Shown here: piece after piece, positions 15,724-24,557 of the stretch
Numbering within the stretch: the stretch's first letter is position 1
How the letters are laid out: the number at the start of each line of letters is the position of its first letter
NCBI GenBank assembly: GCA_002406055.1
Contig: DHMZ01000118.1
Location: forward strand, 1-37,616
Reading direction: 5' to 3'
Length of the DNA stretch: 37,616 bases
Origin: Spirochaetales bacterium UBA4629
GTDB taxonomy: Bacteria; Spirochaetota; Spirochaetia; Sphaerochaetales; Sphaerochaetaceae
Notes under the pieces: generated by a model
Told to the model about the DNA's origin: nothing
The model's input: the letters and a program-made list of their open reading frames with translations, nothing else
Database searches by the model: none
Program-made: the position numbers and the translations under genes

Positions 15724-17760
15724 TCATTTTGTTATTCGCTTAACTGTTGTAATGCAAGAATCAACAAATACAGTATAGTTTTCTCCTCCCTGTGTAATCG
15801 AATATGAGTACTTTCCTTTACAATCTGTACAAGAAAGACCTAAGTAATCATGTCGATAACATGTTCTTGAGATAAAGAATGGCGGTTCATAATCTAAGAC
15901 TTTTGGTACAAATGGCCAATTTTTACCGTGTTCCTTTCTTTCAAACCATAGATATCCCATAGATAGGGAAGGGATTTCTTTCTTTAGTAGAGAAAGCGCG
16001 AATCTATTGCTTAAATAAAGATATACATCAATGAAATAATTAAATTCAGGATGAGCTTTTGCAAATCGAACTTGTGAGATATTGTTCAAACCAATGTATA
16101 TTTCTTTTTGTCCTTTTACTTTTTCTAATATATCGTTCCAAGTCCTTTCTTCATTGAAAGTAATAGGAGGAAAAACAATATAATTTATGCCATCTAAATT
16201 AAAAATCTCACCAAAACATGGTCTTTCTTTGTCGAGGAGTTTCCTTTCTGGAAGATTTGACGTTGATGCTTTTTCTTCATTTTCTTGAATAAGAGGAGAA
16301 GGAATAATAAGAGAGTCTAACTTAGAGTAAAAACTACGCCTAAAATCTTTTAAACTTGATGGCATAATAAAAGGAAAAGAAAGGGACGTAAAATTATTAT
16401 AATTTAGTTTACCAAGTGTATACTTGCTCCCCCCAGATTCAGAAAAGTGCTTTTTTAACATAGAACATAAATCTTTCTTGCTTTCAGATTCAACGGCCGT
16501 AATAGGATAATCTAACTCTACGCCAAGAGCCCTTGCTATAATTTTATCGCTATAGAGATCTATTGTAATATCTACAGGTTTACGATAAAGAGGGATGTTT
16601 ACTGATGGACTCTTTTCTCGCTTTGTAGAATCTGAAATTTTGTATAAATTCTTTCCTACAAGATTTTGTTTTGGGTCCTTATTAATTATATACCCACTAA
16701 GAGTCTTGCTTTTTATAGAAGCGCTGAACTTTACTGGAGTAGGCATTTTATTTTGATCTAGCGTAAAGTATTGTAGGCCATCATGGTTCTCTATTCTTTC
16801 ATCTGTAGAAATGAAAAAGTCAGTTCTTCTCTCTTCTTCAATTGTTCCTAAATGAAGGCCGAGGTGACCTGGGTAATTTCCACTTAAGAGGCTATCTCTA
16901 TTTTTCTTGTAATCATAGTAACCATTAGAGCTCTTTCTTAAAAATGTCGTGTACACTCCATCTATCGTTTCTTTATCTAATTCTTTATCATCCAAAAGAG
17001 CACGATAATACTTTGCAGCAGATGCAACAAACTCTGGACTCTTTAGTCTGCCTTCAACTTTTAAGCTATCTATTTTTAATTCTTTAAGAGCTTTTATTTC
17101 TTCTCTTAGAATCAAATCTTCCATTGAAAAGGGGTAGCCTTTTTTCTTTGTTTGTGAATCTTCAAACCAAGAGCGACATATCTGTGCGCACTCTCCACCG
17201 TTGGCGCTTCTACCACACTTTAAAAATGAAGCAGAGCATAGACCTGAAAAACCATAGCATAGGGCACCATGTATAAAGACTTTGAGTTCAATATCTGGAC
17301 AAGCTACTCTTATCTTCTCAATTTCTTTTAATGATAATTCCCTAGAAAGAACAACCCGTTCAAAACCAAGATCTTGCAGTTCCTTTACTCCTTCTATTGT
17401 GTGGACAGCCATCTGTGTTGATCCGTGGAGATGTAATGAGGGATAGTATTTTCTGACAATATCAACTAAACCCAAATCTTGAATTATGATTCCATCATTA
17501 CCGTAGAAAGCTACTTCATCCAATAGTGGGATAATCCTATCTATAGCGTTATCATCTAAGAGTGTGTTAATTGTTATATATATCTTCTTATTATTTTCTA
17601 GAGAAAAACGTCTTATTTTTGATAAATCTTCAAGTGAAAAATTTACCGCGCCTTTTCTTGCGGAGTATTCCTTTAAACCAAAATATACTGCATCTGCACC
17701 ATTATTAAATGCAGTTAGAGCTGTTTCAAGACTTCCTGCAGGGAGAGCTAATTCAGTCAT
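15724..17760 (-). CDS. Peptidase U32-family protein, RlhA-like
   Basis: This 678-aa protein has the U32 fold: an N-terminal barrel (LPAGSLETALTAFNNGADAVYFG) and the family signature around FIHGALCYGFSGLCSASFL. Cys residues in CGRSANGGECAQIC and the C-terminal SCTDCKG probably hold a metal or Fe-S site. Despite the name, characterised members such as E. coli RlhA and TrhP take part in RNA hydroxylation (23S rRNA C2501 or tRNA), and the length and extra C-terminal domain fit RlhA. The ATG overlaps the end of the receiver/PEP-synthase-like gene by 8 bp, making this the last gene of a four-gene operon. RNA modification is the best guess; the context does not test it. Confidence 0.85.
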   Translation of the reverse strand: MTELALPAGSLETALTAFNNGADAVYFGLKEYSARKGAVNFSLEDLSKIRRFSLENNKKIYITINTLLDDNAIDRIIPLLDEVAFYGNDGIIIQDLGLVDIVRKYYPSLHLHGSTQMAVHTIEGVKELQDLGFERVVLSRELSLKEIEKIRVACPDIELKVFIHGALCYGFSGLCSASFLKCGRSANGGECAQICRSWFEDSQTKKKGYPFSMEDLILREEIKALKELKIDSLKVEGRLKSPEFVASAAKYYRALLDDKELDKETIDGVYTTFLRKSSNGYYDYKKNRDSLLSGNYPGHLGLHLGTIEEERRTDFFISTDERIENHDGLQYFTLDQNKMPTPVKFSASIKSKTLSGYIINKDPKQNLVGKNLYKISDSTKREKSPSVNIPLYRKPVDITIDLYSDKIIARALGVELDYPITAVESESKKDLCSMLKKHFSESGGSKYTLGKLNYNNFTSLSFPFIMPSSLKDFRRSFYSKLDSLIIPSPLIQENEEKASTSNLPERKLLDKERPCFGEIFNLDGINYIVFPPITFNEERTWNDILEKVKGQKEIYIGLNNISQVRFAKAHPEFNYFIDVYLYLSNRFALSLLKKEIPSLSMGYLWFERKEHGKNWPFVPKVLDYEPPFFISRTCYRHDYLGLSCTDCKGKYSYSITQGGENYTVFVDSCITTVKRITK

Positions 17761-20692
17761 GCTTATCTTGTTCCTTATTTTCTAATATTACAGCTTTACC
17801 TTCTCTTCCGTCTGCTTTTATAGTAAAAGGCATTTCGACTCTTACTCGAATGAAATGATCTGTTTCCATTATTACCGGAAGAGAATAGAGCCTATCATAG
17901 TCAATTTTGCCTTCTCCTAAGAGAGGATTAACTGTTAAATACAAACATCCGAGACTTGTTACATTTTGGAAGAAATGTGTGCCTTCACTTGGCTCTGCTT
18001 GAATTTCTTCAATACCTGTCTCTACAATTACATGAGCCTTGGAAATCTGAGACCAAGAACATGGAATGCCAAGCCAATTATCTGAAGATCCTAGGCGACC
18101 TGCTGCAACTAAGATATATAAATCATCAGAAGAAGAATTAATTTTTTCTAGTTCTGTTGCCATGCTTACCATTTCTTGGCGCTTGAAGCATTCTTTTTTG
18201 AATATTACTAAATCGTGGATGTTTGTTACCTTTCCATTGCCCATAACTTTATTAGAACTTATAAGAGCATCTTTTTCTTCTTCACTTGTTACTTCAATAT
18301 TCTCAAATCGATCAGTTGAAGAGATTGGTCTGATTTGAAGTATAGAAAAATCTGGGCGTCCAGCATGCTCAGTGTTTACTGCAAATTCTATCTCTACAGG
18401 TTCTGCCATTGTCTTTGTTCCGAGGGCAAGAATATCGTTAACAATCTTTGCAAGAGATAGCATGTTGTATTTAACAATTCCATTAAAAGTAAGAATCTTA
18501 TATCCTTCGCTATTAATATCTTCCGAAATATAACCATCACGTGTTACGACACTGAAAATACCATTAAGTGCTTTATTCCATTTGTAGCAACAAGATAAAT
18601 CGAGTTGAACTAGATTGTCGATATTTGAAAACGGATCAAAACTAACAGTTCTATCGAGGGCATAGAATTTTCTTTGAAGTGATGCTTTTGCATTTAAAGA
18701 TGTAATTGGAACTTCTGGTTTTGCAGGACAAAAGCGAAAAGCAGAACCTTCATCTACAACGGTTTTTCCCATGCCAAAAGCAAGCATACCAATTCCATCC
18801 TCAGCTTTTCTATTTCCTTGAGGATAGTAGTCAAGACTTCTTGCTACTCCAGAAACGTTTGGTAGCCAATACTTATCATGTTCTGATCCTGTTATTTGTT
18901 GCAAAACTACTGCCATTTTTTCTTCTTCAACAGCATGACCGGTTCTTTTTAAATACTCTCTAGCGCGTGAAAAATAAGTAGAAGCCCATACTGTTTTTAT
19001 AGCATTGCCTAATTCTTCCAATCTTTTTTCATTGTTTCCTGAATTTGGTATCATACAAGTTTCATAGACACCTGCAAATGGATGGAAGTGGCTATCTTCC
19101 AAAAGAGAAGAAGATCTAACAGACATAGGAACATGTATTACATCTAATATTTTCTTTAAATCTAGGACAAAGTCAGGAGGAAGGGGAGAAGAGATGAAGA
19201 GTTTTAATATCTTTTCATCGCTTTCCATATTGGTAAAGTCACTAGGCCAAAAGTCATTGTATTGAAGAAATTTATCAAAGATTTCGGTAGAGATAGCAAT
19301 TGTGCGAGGTATAGAAAGATAGACAGAAGGATACTTTTGGCTTATTTTTGAAGCCTTCATTTCCATAGCTAAAAAAGCAAGACCTCGTCCTTTTCCTCCT
19401 AATGAACCTTTTCCTAATCTAGTAAAGAGGAATGTTTCGTCATAGTTTTCTCTTTTAAATTCAGCAATGCTTCCTCTTGTTCTTTCCTTTCTGAATTCTT
19501 TTATTTTTGAATATATTAATTCCCTTGTTTTCTCAATGTTTTCTTTATCTGGGTTTGTTGTAATTGGTTTTAGTGTTGACGCAAGAGAATAGAGCGATTG
19601 TGCTCTAAGCCAACGAGAAAAATCATTTCTCTTAACATGATACTGGAAGCAAGACAAAGGAACTTTAATCATCTTTTCCTGTAGTTCCTTCATTGTGGAG
19701 GCTGTTGCAATAACTTCTCCATTTTCAGGGTTAATGAATCTAAACGGGCCAAAGTTATATTTGTCTCTGAAATAGTCTTCAAGTTCTATGTATCTATCGG
19801 GAGATAGCTTCCATATAAAGTCTACGCCAAGCTCTTTTGCACATTCCTCTCCTTTTGTATCGGTGGATTGTATAAGGAATGGTAGTTCTGGGTTGTCTTT
19901 CTTTATATTAAGAGCGAGGTATTTACCTCCATTTTCTTTCCCATATGGAGAAGGAAATGAGAGGTCACTTATTACTCCTAAGATATTATCTCTGTACTTT
20001 GAATAAATCTTGATAGCTTCATCGTAGTCGCGAGCAAGCAAAATCTTAGGTCGTCCGCGCATTCTGAGCTTCATGCCCCAATCGTTCAAAGCCTCCAAAA
20101 TAGATGCTCTATTTTGCTTAATAAGAAGTGTATATATTTCTGGTAGGTATGATGATATAAAGCGTACAGAATCCTCTACGAAAACGATAACCTCTACGTC
20201 TGCTTCATTTGTATCGTGATCAATATTAATCTCATCTTCTATCAGCTTTATCATTGCTAAGAAGAGAGATGGATTACCTAGCCAATAGAATAAATAGTCA
20301 ATGTATGGACAATTCTCTCCCTTCAGTACCTTTGCTTTTCTGTGGTCAGGAGAAGGCGAGAGTGCAATAAATGGAAGGTTCGGGTTGTCTTTTTTTATGC
20401 TGTAAGCTAATGCCTCAACTCTTCCAGATCCGAGATCTAACATAGAAATAACTAAGTCAAATTGTTGGGTCTTTAGTATCTCGAGTGCTTCTTTTTCGTT
20501 GTTAGTATGAGTAATCTTTGGAGGATTACTTAATCCAAGAGCCATATATTCTTTGTATAGTTCTTCTTCAACTCTTCCATCTTCTTCTAGCATGAATCTG
20601 TCATAGTCAGAACAGATTAAAAGCACATTATAGATGTGCTTAAGCATCAAAGATGAAAAAGGTATCCAAGTCTCATCTAACTCATAGTACAT
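17753..20692 (-). CDS. Double receiver / PEP-synthase-like ATP-binding fusion protein
   Basis: This 979-aa cytoplasmic protein has three parts. Residues about 20-150 are a degenerate receiver domain (candidate phospho-Asp D86 in VISMLDLGSG). Residues about 165-315 are a second, better preserved receiver (acidic pair E173-D174 in VEDS, likely phospho-Asp D243 in VISDLSFP). From about 420 it resembles the ATP-grasp domain of PEP synthase and pyruvate phosphate dikinase, with LGGKGRGLAF at 431-440 and SVRSSSLLEDS at 524-534. The phosphohistidine domain and PEP-binding barrel of true PEP synthases are absent, so it is unlikely to make PEP. I recall such fusions as uncharacterised proteins of Bacteroidota and Spirochaetota. 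It is the third operon gene, four bases after a 59-aa membrane protein gene. Confidence 0.8.
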   Translation of the reverse strand: MYYELDETWIPFSSLMLKHIYNVLLICSDYDRFMLEEDGRVEEELYKEYMALGLSNPPKITHTNNEKEALEILKTQQFDLVISMLDLGSGRVEALAYSIKKDNPNLPFIALSPSPDHRKAKVLKGENCPYIDYLFYWLGNPSLFLAMIKLIEDEINIDHDTNEADVEVIVFVEDSVRFISSYLPEIYTLLIKQNRASILEALNDWGMKLRMRGRPKILLARDYDEAIKIYSKYRDNILGVISDLSFPSPYGKENGGKYLALNIKKDNPELPFLIQSTDTKGEECAKELGVDFIWKLSPDRYIELEDYFRDKYNFGPFRFINPENGEVIATASTMKELQEKMIKVPLSCFQYHVKRNDFSRWLRAQSLYSLASTLKPITTNPDKENIEKTRELIYSKIKEFRKERTRGSIAEFKRENYDETFLFTRLGKGSLGGKGRGLAFLAMEMKASKISQKYPSVYLSIPRTIAISTEIFDKFLQYNDFWPSDFTNMESDEKILKLFISSPLPPDFVLDLKKILDVIHVPMSVRSSSLLEDSHFHPFAGVYETCMIPNSGNNEKRLEELGNAIKTVWASTYFSRAREYLKRTGHAVEEEKMAVVLQQITGSEHDKYWLPNVSGVARSLDYYPQGNRKAEDGIGMLAFGMGKTVVDEGSAFRFCPAKPEVPITSLNAKASLQRKFYALDRTVSFDPFSNIDNLVQLDLSCCYKWNKALNGIFSVVTRDGYISEDINSEGYKILTFNGIVKYNMLSLAKIVNDILALGTKTMAEPVEIEFAVNTEHAGRPDFSILQIRPISSTDRFENIEVTSEEEKDALISSNKVMGNGKVTNIHDLVIFKKECFKRQEMVSMATELEKINSSSDDLYILVAAGRLGSSDNWLGIPCSWSQISKAHVIVETGIEEIQAEPSEGTHFFQNVTSLGCLYLTVNPLLGEGKIDYDRLYSLPVIMETDHFIRVRVEMPFTIKADGREGKAVILENKEQDKHD

Positions 20693-20695
20693 TTT

Positions 20696-20875
20696 TTAGC
20701 TCTTTTTCTTTTTTATTATAAATAGAACAACAGACGAAATGATAAAGAATACTGTAATCCAACCGAGAACAGTAAGAACAATTTCTTCACTACCAATGAC
20801 AGATATTAAAACTATCATTAATAAGAGAAAGAATGCCAAAGCATAGGTAGATATTTTGTATAGAAGATCAATCAT
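20696..20875 (-). CDS. Small two-helix membrane protein, 59 aa
   Basis: This ORF encodes MIDLLYKISTYALAFFLLLM, then a short SVIGSEEIV loop, a second hydrophobic segment (VLTVLGWITVFFIISSVVLF) and a basic tail ending KKKKS. It therefore has two predicted membrane helices with a Lys-rich cytoplasmic end. The ATG overlaps the CpsB-like stop codon by 4 bp (ATGA), and the stop codon is three bases before the next ATG. That tight spacing on both sides is the main reason to accept it as a real gene. Its AAAGAG near the 3' end also serves as Shine-Dalgarno for the next gene. The function is unknown; it may anchor or partner the soluble proteins of the operon. Confidence 0.75.
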   Translation of the reverse strand: MIDLLYKISTYALAFFLLLMIVLISVIGSEEIVLTVLGWITVFFIISSVVLFIIKKKKS

Positions 20876-21654
20876 TTTAATTCCTTTGTTTCATTATATA
20901 TTTCTTCAATTGTAAGTGCACCAGATAAAAGCGATTTTGTATTCGAAAGGAGAGAAATAATGTATTCTTCTCCAAGTTTAGTTTTAATAATTTCTTTGGC
21001 TTGTGCTATCTGCTGTGGCCTATCTGAAGTGTTATGCATGTCTGAACCAAGTATTTGGATGTAGCCATCTTTCAATTTCTTTAGTGCCTCTTTTCTTGTT
21101 GCTTCATCAATGAAAAACTCGGCATTTGATTGAATGAATACTCCATTTTCAGTTAGATTTTCAACAACTCCCTTCTTTTGATATCTTTCATATCTTTCGA
21201 TGTGGGCAATTACAATATCGAGGCCAAGATTTCTTTTCGCATTCAGTATTGAGTCAATGTCGTAGCTAGACCATCTTGTGAATGGCATTTCAACAAGAAG
21301 TGTATTAGTTCCACAGATGGTTAGCTTTTTAATATCTTCGCTTTCTCCAAGAGAAGGGAAAAAAGCAACTTCTGCACCAACATAGAGAGTAGGGTGAATT
21401 TCTCTATTATAATAAGGTATGAGAGATGAGATAGATTCCATTCGTTTTTCTAAAAAAGCAGAGAGTGCTATGCGTTCTGGATAAAAGTGTGGAGTAGCAA
21501 CAATCTTTCGTATTTTTTGTTTATAGCTCTCTTCAAGCATAGCTAAACTCATATCAACATTTTTGCTTCCATCATCAAGACAAGGAAGAATGTGAGAATG
21601 AAAATCTATAACTCTAGCACTTCTTTTTGCTTCTTCTTTTTTATTAAAAAACAC
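20872..21654 (-). CDS. CpsB/YwqE-type PHP-domain tyrosine phosphatase
   Basis: This 260-aa protein carries the PHP metal-binding motifs: DFHSHILPCLDDGSKN (residues about 17-32), ATPHFYP, VGAEVAFFP, IAHIERYERY and GSDMHNTSDRP. Family members dephosphorylate tyrosine kinases that control capsule or exopolysaccharide export. No kinase or polysaccharide gene is in this window, so the substrate here is open. The start is a GTG at 21654, supported by GAGGGG seven bases upstream. It is the first gene of the operon that continues through the 59-aa membrane protein, the receiver fusion and U32. Confidence 0.88.
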   Translation of the reverse strand: MFFNKKEEAKRSARVIDFHSHILPCLDDGSKNVDMSLAMLEESYKQKIRKIVATPHFYPERIALSAFLEKRMESISSLIPYYNREIHPTLYVGAEVAFFPSLGESEDIKKLTICGTNTLLVEMPFTRWSSYDIDSILNAKRNLGLDIVIAHIERYERYQKKGVVENLTENGVFIQSNAEFFIDEATRKEALKKLKDGYIQILGSDMHNTSDRPQQIAQAKEIIKTKLGEEYIISLLSNTKSLLSGALTIEEIYNETKELK

Positions 21655-21738
21655 TGTTTACCCCTCATTTTACAAATATGATATGAGAAAATTGATGATA
21701 TAACAATCCATTGCTCATATTATTAATTTCTTGTATTT

Positions 21739-21894
21739 AAAGAAAATATCGAATTGTAAAGAAAATGTACAGTTATGTAAAATACTGCTGTATTCCTAAA
21801 AAAAATGAGCTTAAAGCTCCAATATTGGCAAATTTGTAAAGAAAAAATATCGAAAAAATTAACAATTGACGGATACAAAAAGTCGATTTACGCT
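21739..21894 (+). promoter_or_regulatory. gdhA upstream region: direct repeats and promoter
   Basis: A probable promoter has TTGACG (21866-21871), a 17-bp spacer and TACGCT (21889-21894). Upstream, the words TTGTAAAGAAAA (21753-21764 and 21834-21845) and AAAATATCGAA (21742-21752 and again about 21845-21855) each occur twice, about 80-100 bp apart and in swapped order. A short GAGCT/AGCTC palindrome lies at 21807-21819. The repeats may bind a nitrogen-responsive regulator, or simply reflect AT-rich DNA. Confidence 0.4.
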
Positions 21895-21918
21895 TAAAGG
21901 AAGAATAAGGAGCATTTT

Positions 21919-23256
21919 ATGTACGATCTTAATAAATTTATGGCAGAACTTGAAAGAAAGAATCCTGCTCAACCTGAGTTTATCCAGGCTGCTCGTGAAG
22001 TTATAGAATCTGTTATTGATACAGTTAATTCAAACCCATTATATTTGAAGAATAAGATTCTTGATAGAATCATTGAACCAGATAGAGTTATCGAATTCAA
22101 GGTTGAATGGGAAGATGATAATCATGAAATCCAGGTAAACAGAGGATACAGAGTTCAGTATAACAACGCTATTGGTCCTTATAAAGGTGGACTCAGATTC
22201 CATGCTAACGTAACTCTTGGAACATTAAAGTTCTTAGGATTTGAACAGATTTTTAAGAATTCTCTTACAACACTCCCAATGGGTGGTGGTAAGGGTGGTT
22301 CAGACTTCTCTCCAAAAGGAAAGAGTGATGCTGAAATCATGAGATTCTGCCGTTCATTTATGACAGAGCTTCAGAAGTATATCGGACCAGACACAGACGT
22401 TCCAGCTGGAGACCTCGGTGTTGGAGGAAGAGAAATTGGTTTCTTATATGGTCAGTATAAGAGAATTAGAGAAGAGAACACAGGTGTCCTCACAGGTAAA
22501 GGCTGGGGATGGGGTGGTTCTCTTGTAAGACCAGAAGCAACAGGTTTCGGAACAATGTATTTTGCAAACGAAATGCTTAAAGAGCATGGTGATTCTTTCG
22601 AAGGAAAGAGAATTGCTATCTCTGGTTTTGGTAACGTTGCTTGGGGTGCTGTTACAAAGGCTGCTCAGCTTGGTGCTAAGGTTGTTACAATCAGTGGACC
22701 AGATGGATACATTCTTGATGAAGAAGGAATCAACACTCCTGAAAAGATTGCTTACATGCTCGAACTCAGAGCTTCTAACAACGACGTTGTTGCTCCATAC
22801 GCTGAGAAGTTTGGTGCTAAGTTTGTTAAGGGCAAGAAACCTTGGGAAGTTAAGGTTGATATGGCATTTCCATGTGCTCTTCAGAACGAGCTTAACGGAG
22901 ATGATGCTAAGGCACTTATCGCTAACGGCGTAAAGTATGTTGTTGAAACAAGTAACATGGGTTGTTGCCCAGAAGCTATCCAGGAATTCCAGAAGGCAAG
23001 AATTCCATTTGCTCCAGGAAAGGCTGCTAATGCTGGTGGTGTTGCTGTATCAGGTTTAGAGATGAGCCAGAATGCTATGCATTACAACTGGTCTAGCGAA
23101 GAAGTTGATGAAAAGCTCCATGGCATCATGAAGAACATCCATGCTTCTTGCGTAAGAGAAGGTAAGTGTGCAGATGGTTATATCGATTACGTAAAGGGTG
23201 CTAACATTGCCGGCTTCAAGAAGGTCGCTGATGCTATGTGCCAGCAAGGATATTAA
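21919..23256 (+). CDS. gdhA: NADP-type glutamate dehydrogenase
   Basis: This 445-aa hexameric enzyme forms glutamate from 2-oxoglutarate and ammonia. Motifs include YKGGLRFHANV, the catalytic-Lys segment LPMGGGKGGSDF, the Asp segment PAGDLGVGGREIGFLYGQYK and the Rossmann glycine motif SGFGNVAWGA. The sequence pattern and length fit the small NADPH-type enzyme of bacteria. AAGGAG precedes the ATG. Codon choice in this gene is more uniform (many AAC, ATC and CTC) than in its neighbours, which suggests high expression. It is a single-gene unit with its own promoter and terminator. Confidence 0.96.
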   Translation: MYDLNKFMAELERKNPAQPEFIQAAREVIESVIDTVNSNPLYLKNKILDRIIEPDRVIEFKVEWEDDNHEIQVNRGYRVQYNNAIGPYKGGLRFHANVTLGTLKFLGFEQIFKNSLTTLPMGGGKGGSDFSPKGKSDAEIMRFCRSFMTELQKYIGPDTDVPAGDLGVGGREIGFLYGQYKRIREENTGVLTGKGWGWGGSLVRPEATGFGTMYFANEMLKEHGDSFEGKRIAISGFGNVAWGAVTKAAQLGAKVVTISGPDGYILDEEGINTPEKIAYMLELRASNNDVVAPYAEKFGAKFVKGKKPWEVKVDMAFPCALQNELNGDDAKALIANGVKYVVETSNMGCCPEAIQEFQKARIPFAPGKAANAGGVAVSGLEMSQNAMHYNWSSEEVDEKLHGIMKNIHASCVREGKCADGYIDYVKGANIAGFKKVADAMCQQGY

Positions 23257-23303
23257 TCCATAATAAAATCCAAAACTATTAAAAATAATTGTAAACAAGC
23301 TAG

Positions 23304-23333
23304 CGGGTATTCATTAGAGTACCCGTTATTTTG
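23304..23333 (+). terminator. Intrinsic terminator after gdhA
   Basis: CGGGTA (23304-23309) pairs with TACCCG (23320-23325) with a 10-nt loop and is followed by TTATTTTG. Confidence 0.65.
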
Positions 23334-23345
23334 TAAAATGCTTTT

Positions 23346-23468
23346 ATGAATGATAAAGAAAAGAAAGAAGAGATGCTAATTAAGAGGCTTGTAGTCTTTG
23401 GGATTGTCACATTCCTTCTATTATTTGTTTTATTTGGACTTTGGTTTCTAGGTCTATTCTCGTTGTAA
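23346..23468 (+). CDS. Single-pass membrane protein, 40 aa
   Basis: The ORF encodes a charged N-terminus (MNDKEKKEEMLIKR) and one strongly hydrophobic helix (LVVFGIVTFLLLFVLFGLWF) before a short tail. It has no Shine-Dalgarno site, but TAAAAT (23334-23339) stands exactly six bases before the ATG, the same layout as the leaderless genes in this window. It fits between the gdhA terminator and the terminator of the opposing regulator gene. Charge asymmetry and helix length make it a credible membrane protein. No function can be given, and a chance ORF is possible. Confidence 0.5.
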   Translation: MNDKEKKEEMLIKRLVVFGIVTFLLLFVLFGLWFLGLFSL

Positions 23469-23484
23469 TTGGGAGAACCCACAC

Positions 23485-23508
23485 AAAAAAGTGGGCTGAC
23501 TTGCCCAC
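23485..23508 (-). terminator. Intrinsic terminator after the WYL regulator
   Basis: On the minus strand GTGGGC (23503-23508), a 6-nt loop and GCCCAC (23491-23496) are followed by TTTTTT (23485-23490). It lies 10 bp after the stop codon. Confidence 0.8.
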
Positions 23509-23518
23509 TATAGATTCT

Positions 23519-24481
23519 CTATTTGTAGATCTCAAGAATACTCTTCAAAAGGTCTATGTATTTCCTTTTTGTTTTCTCTGGCGATATTATCTCGATGCTT
23601 GTTCCGCATTGTACTAGGCGCAAAAAGAGTTCAATAGAGTTTTCTATTCTCATGGAACATATATACTCACCATTTCCATTTTCTTTTATTTCTGGTTTTT
23701 CATGGTATAGAGAAGAAAATGAATTAAGTGCACTCTTTTCCTTTACCTTTAAAACAAGAGGAATCATATCAATTGCATCATAGGTGTCATCTCCTCTTTG
23801 TTTTGTAAATGGCTTGAGGTTATCTGGAATAGTATAAGTTTCATTAAGCATTTGGACAGCAATGATAGATGTAATATTTAGCGTAACAATATCTTTCGTG
23901 TGTCTAAGTCTTCCTGTCACTGTCATTGGCTTACGTCCGCTAACATCTTCTGTGAAGCCTATGAAATAAGGTGCCATTTCTATCTCTTCTTGGCCAGGAG
24001 TTGTTGTCGAAATCTTAGCTATTCGTCCAGAGACCCAACAGTCAATTAACACTTCAAGAACCTTGTTATATGAGGAAGATTCAACCATAGATGAAGCAAT
24101 CTTACTTTCAATGTCATCGGCCATTGTTAATATATTGTCAGATACCTTTGGCGCATAGGTCTTCATGTTCATTGCAATTTTTCTTAATCCAGAAGCAAGG
24201 TGAGGGTTTTGTATTGCGGAAGAAGTTGCAAGAGCCTCTGCTGACATATTAAATGCGAGAGTTTCATATATAGATAGTTCTAAAGGAGAAGATTGAGTAT
24301 TTTCTTTTATCTTAATTAAATTATTATCCTCATATATATCAATATGTTTTGATAGATCTTCTACATATCTAGATATTGTAGACCGGTGTACTCCCAATCT
24401 TCTTGCAATTTCCGCTCTTCTTAGGCCCTCAGGATGAGAGCGTAGTAATAGTTCTAGTTGTGCAACTCTTTCGCCTTTCAT
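23519..24481 (-). CDS. WYL-type helix-turn-helix transcriptional regulator
   Basis: This 320-aa protein has an N-terminal HTH_11-like helix-turn-helix (residues 15-42: GLRRAEIARRLGVHRSTISR). It is followed by a helical linker and a region with the layout of WYL regulators (APYFIGF around the usual WYL position, then a C-terminal beta-alpha-beta segment ending in a short helix). The WYL tripeptide itself is not conserved (PYF). Such proteins sense ligands, often nucleotides or nucleic acids, and act as repressors or activators. A consensus promoter (TTGACA, 18 bp, TATAAT) drives it with a leader of about 70 nt and SD AAAGGA. It is divergent from the Rpn-like gene, whose region it may regulate. 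Confidence 0.8.
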   Translation of the reverse strand: MKGERVAQLELLLRSHPEGLRRAEIARRLGVHRSTISRYVEDLSKHIDIYEDNNLIKIKENTQSSPLELSIYETLAFNMSAEALATSSAIQNPHLASGLRKIAMNMKTYAPKVSDNILTMADDIESKIASSMVESSSYNKVLEVLIDCWVSGRIAKISTTTPGQEEIEMAPYFIGFTEDVSGRKPMTVTGRLRHTKDIVTLNITSIIAVQMLNETYTIPDNLKPFTKQRGDDTYDAIDMIPLVLKVKEKSALNSFSSLYHEKPEIKENGNGEYICSMRIENSIELFLRLVQCGTSIEIISPEKTKRKYIDLLKSILEIYK

Positions 24482-24557
24482 TTTTTATCCTTTAAGAAAA
24501 ATTGTAACATAGAAAGGGAAGGAAGAAAGGAAAAAGAAGAAAAAAACAACAAAATGC

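Noticed and set aside
21807..21819. GAGCT/AGCTC palindrome as a gdhA attenuator
   Set aside because: Only five pairs and located upstream of the likely promoter, so it would not be transcribed.
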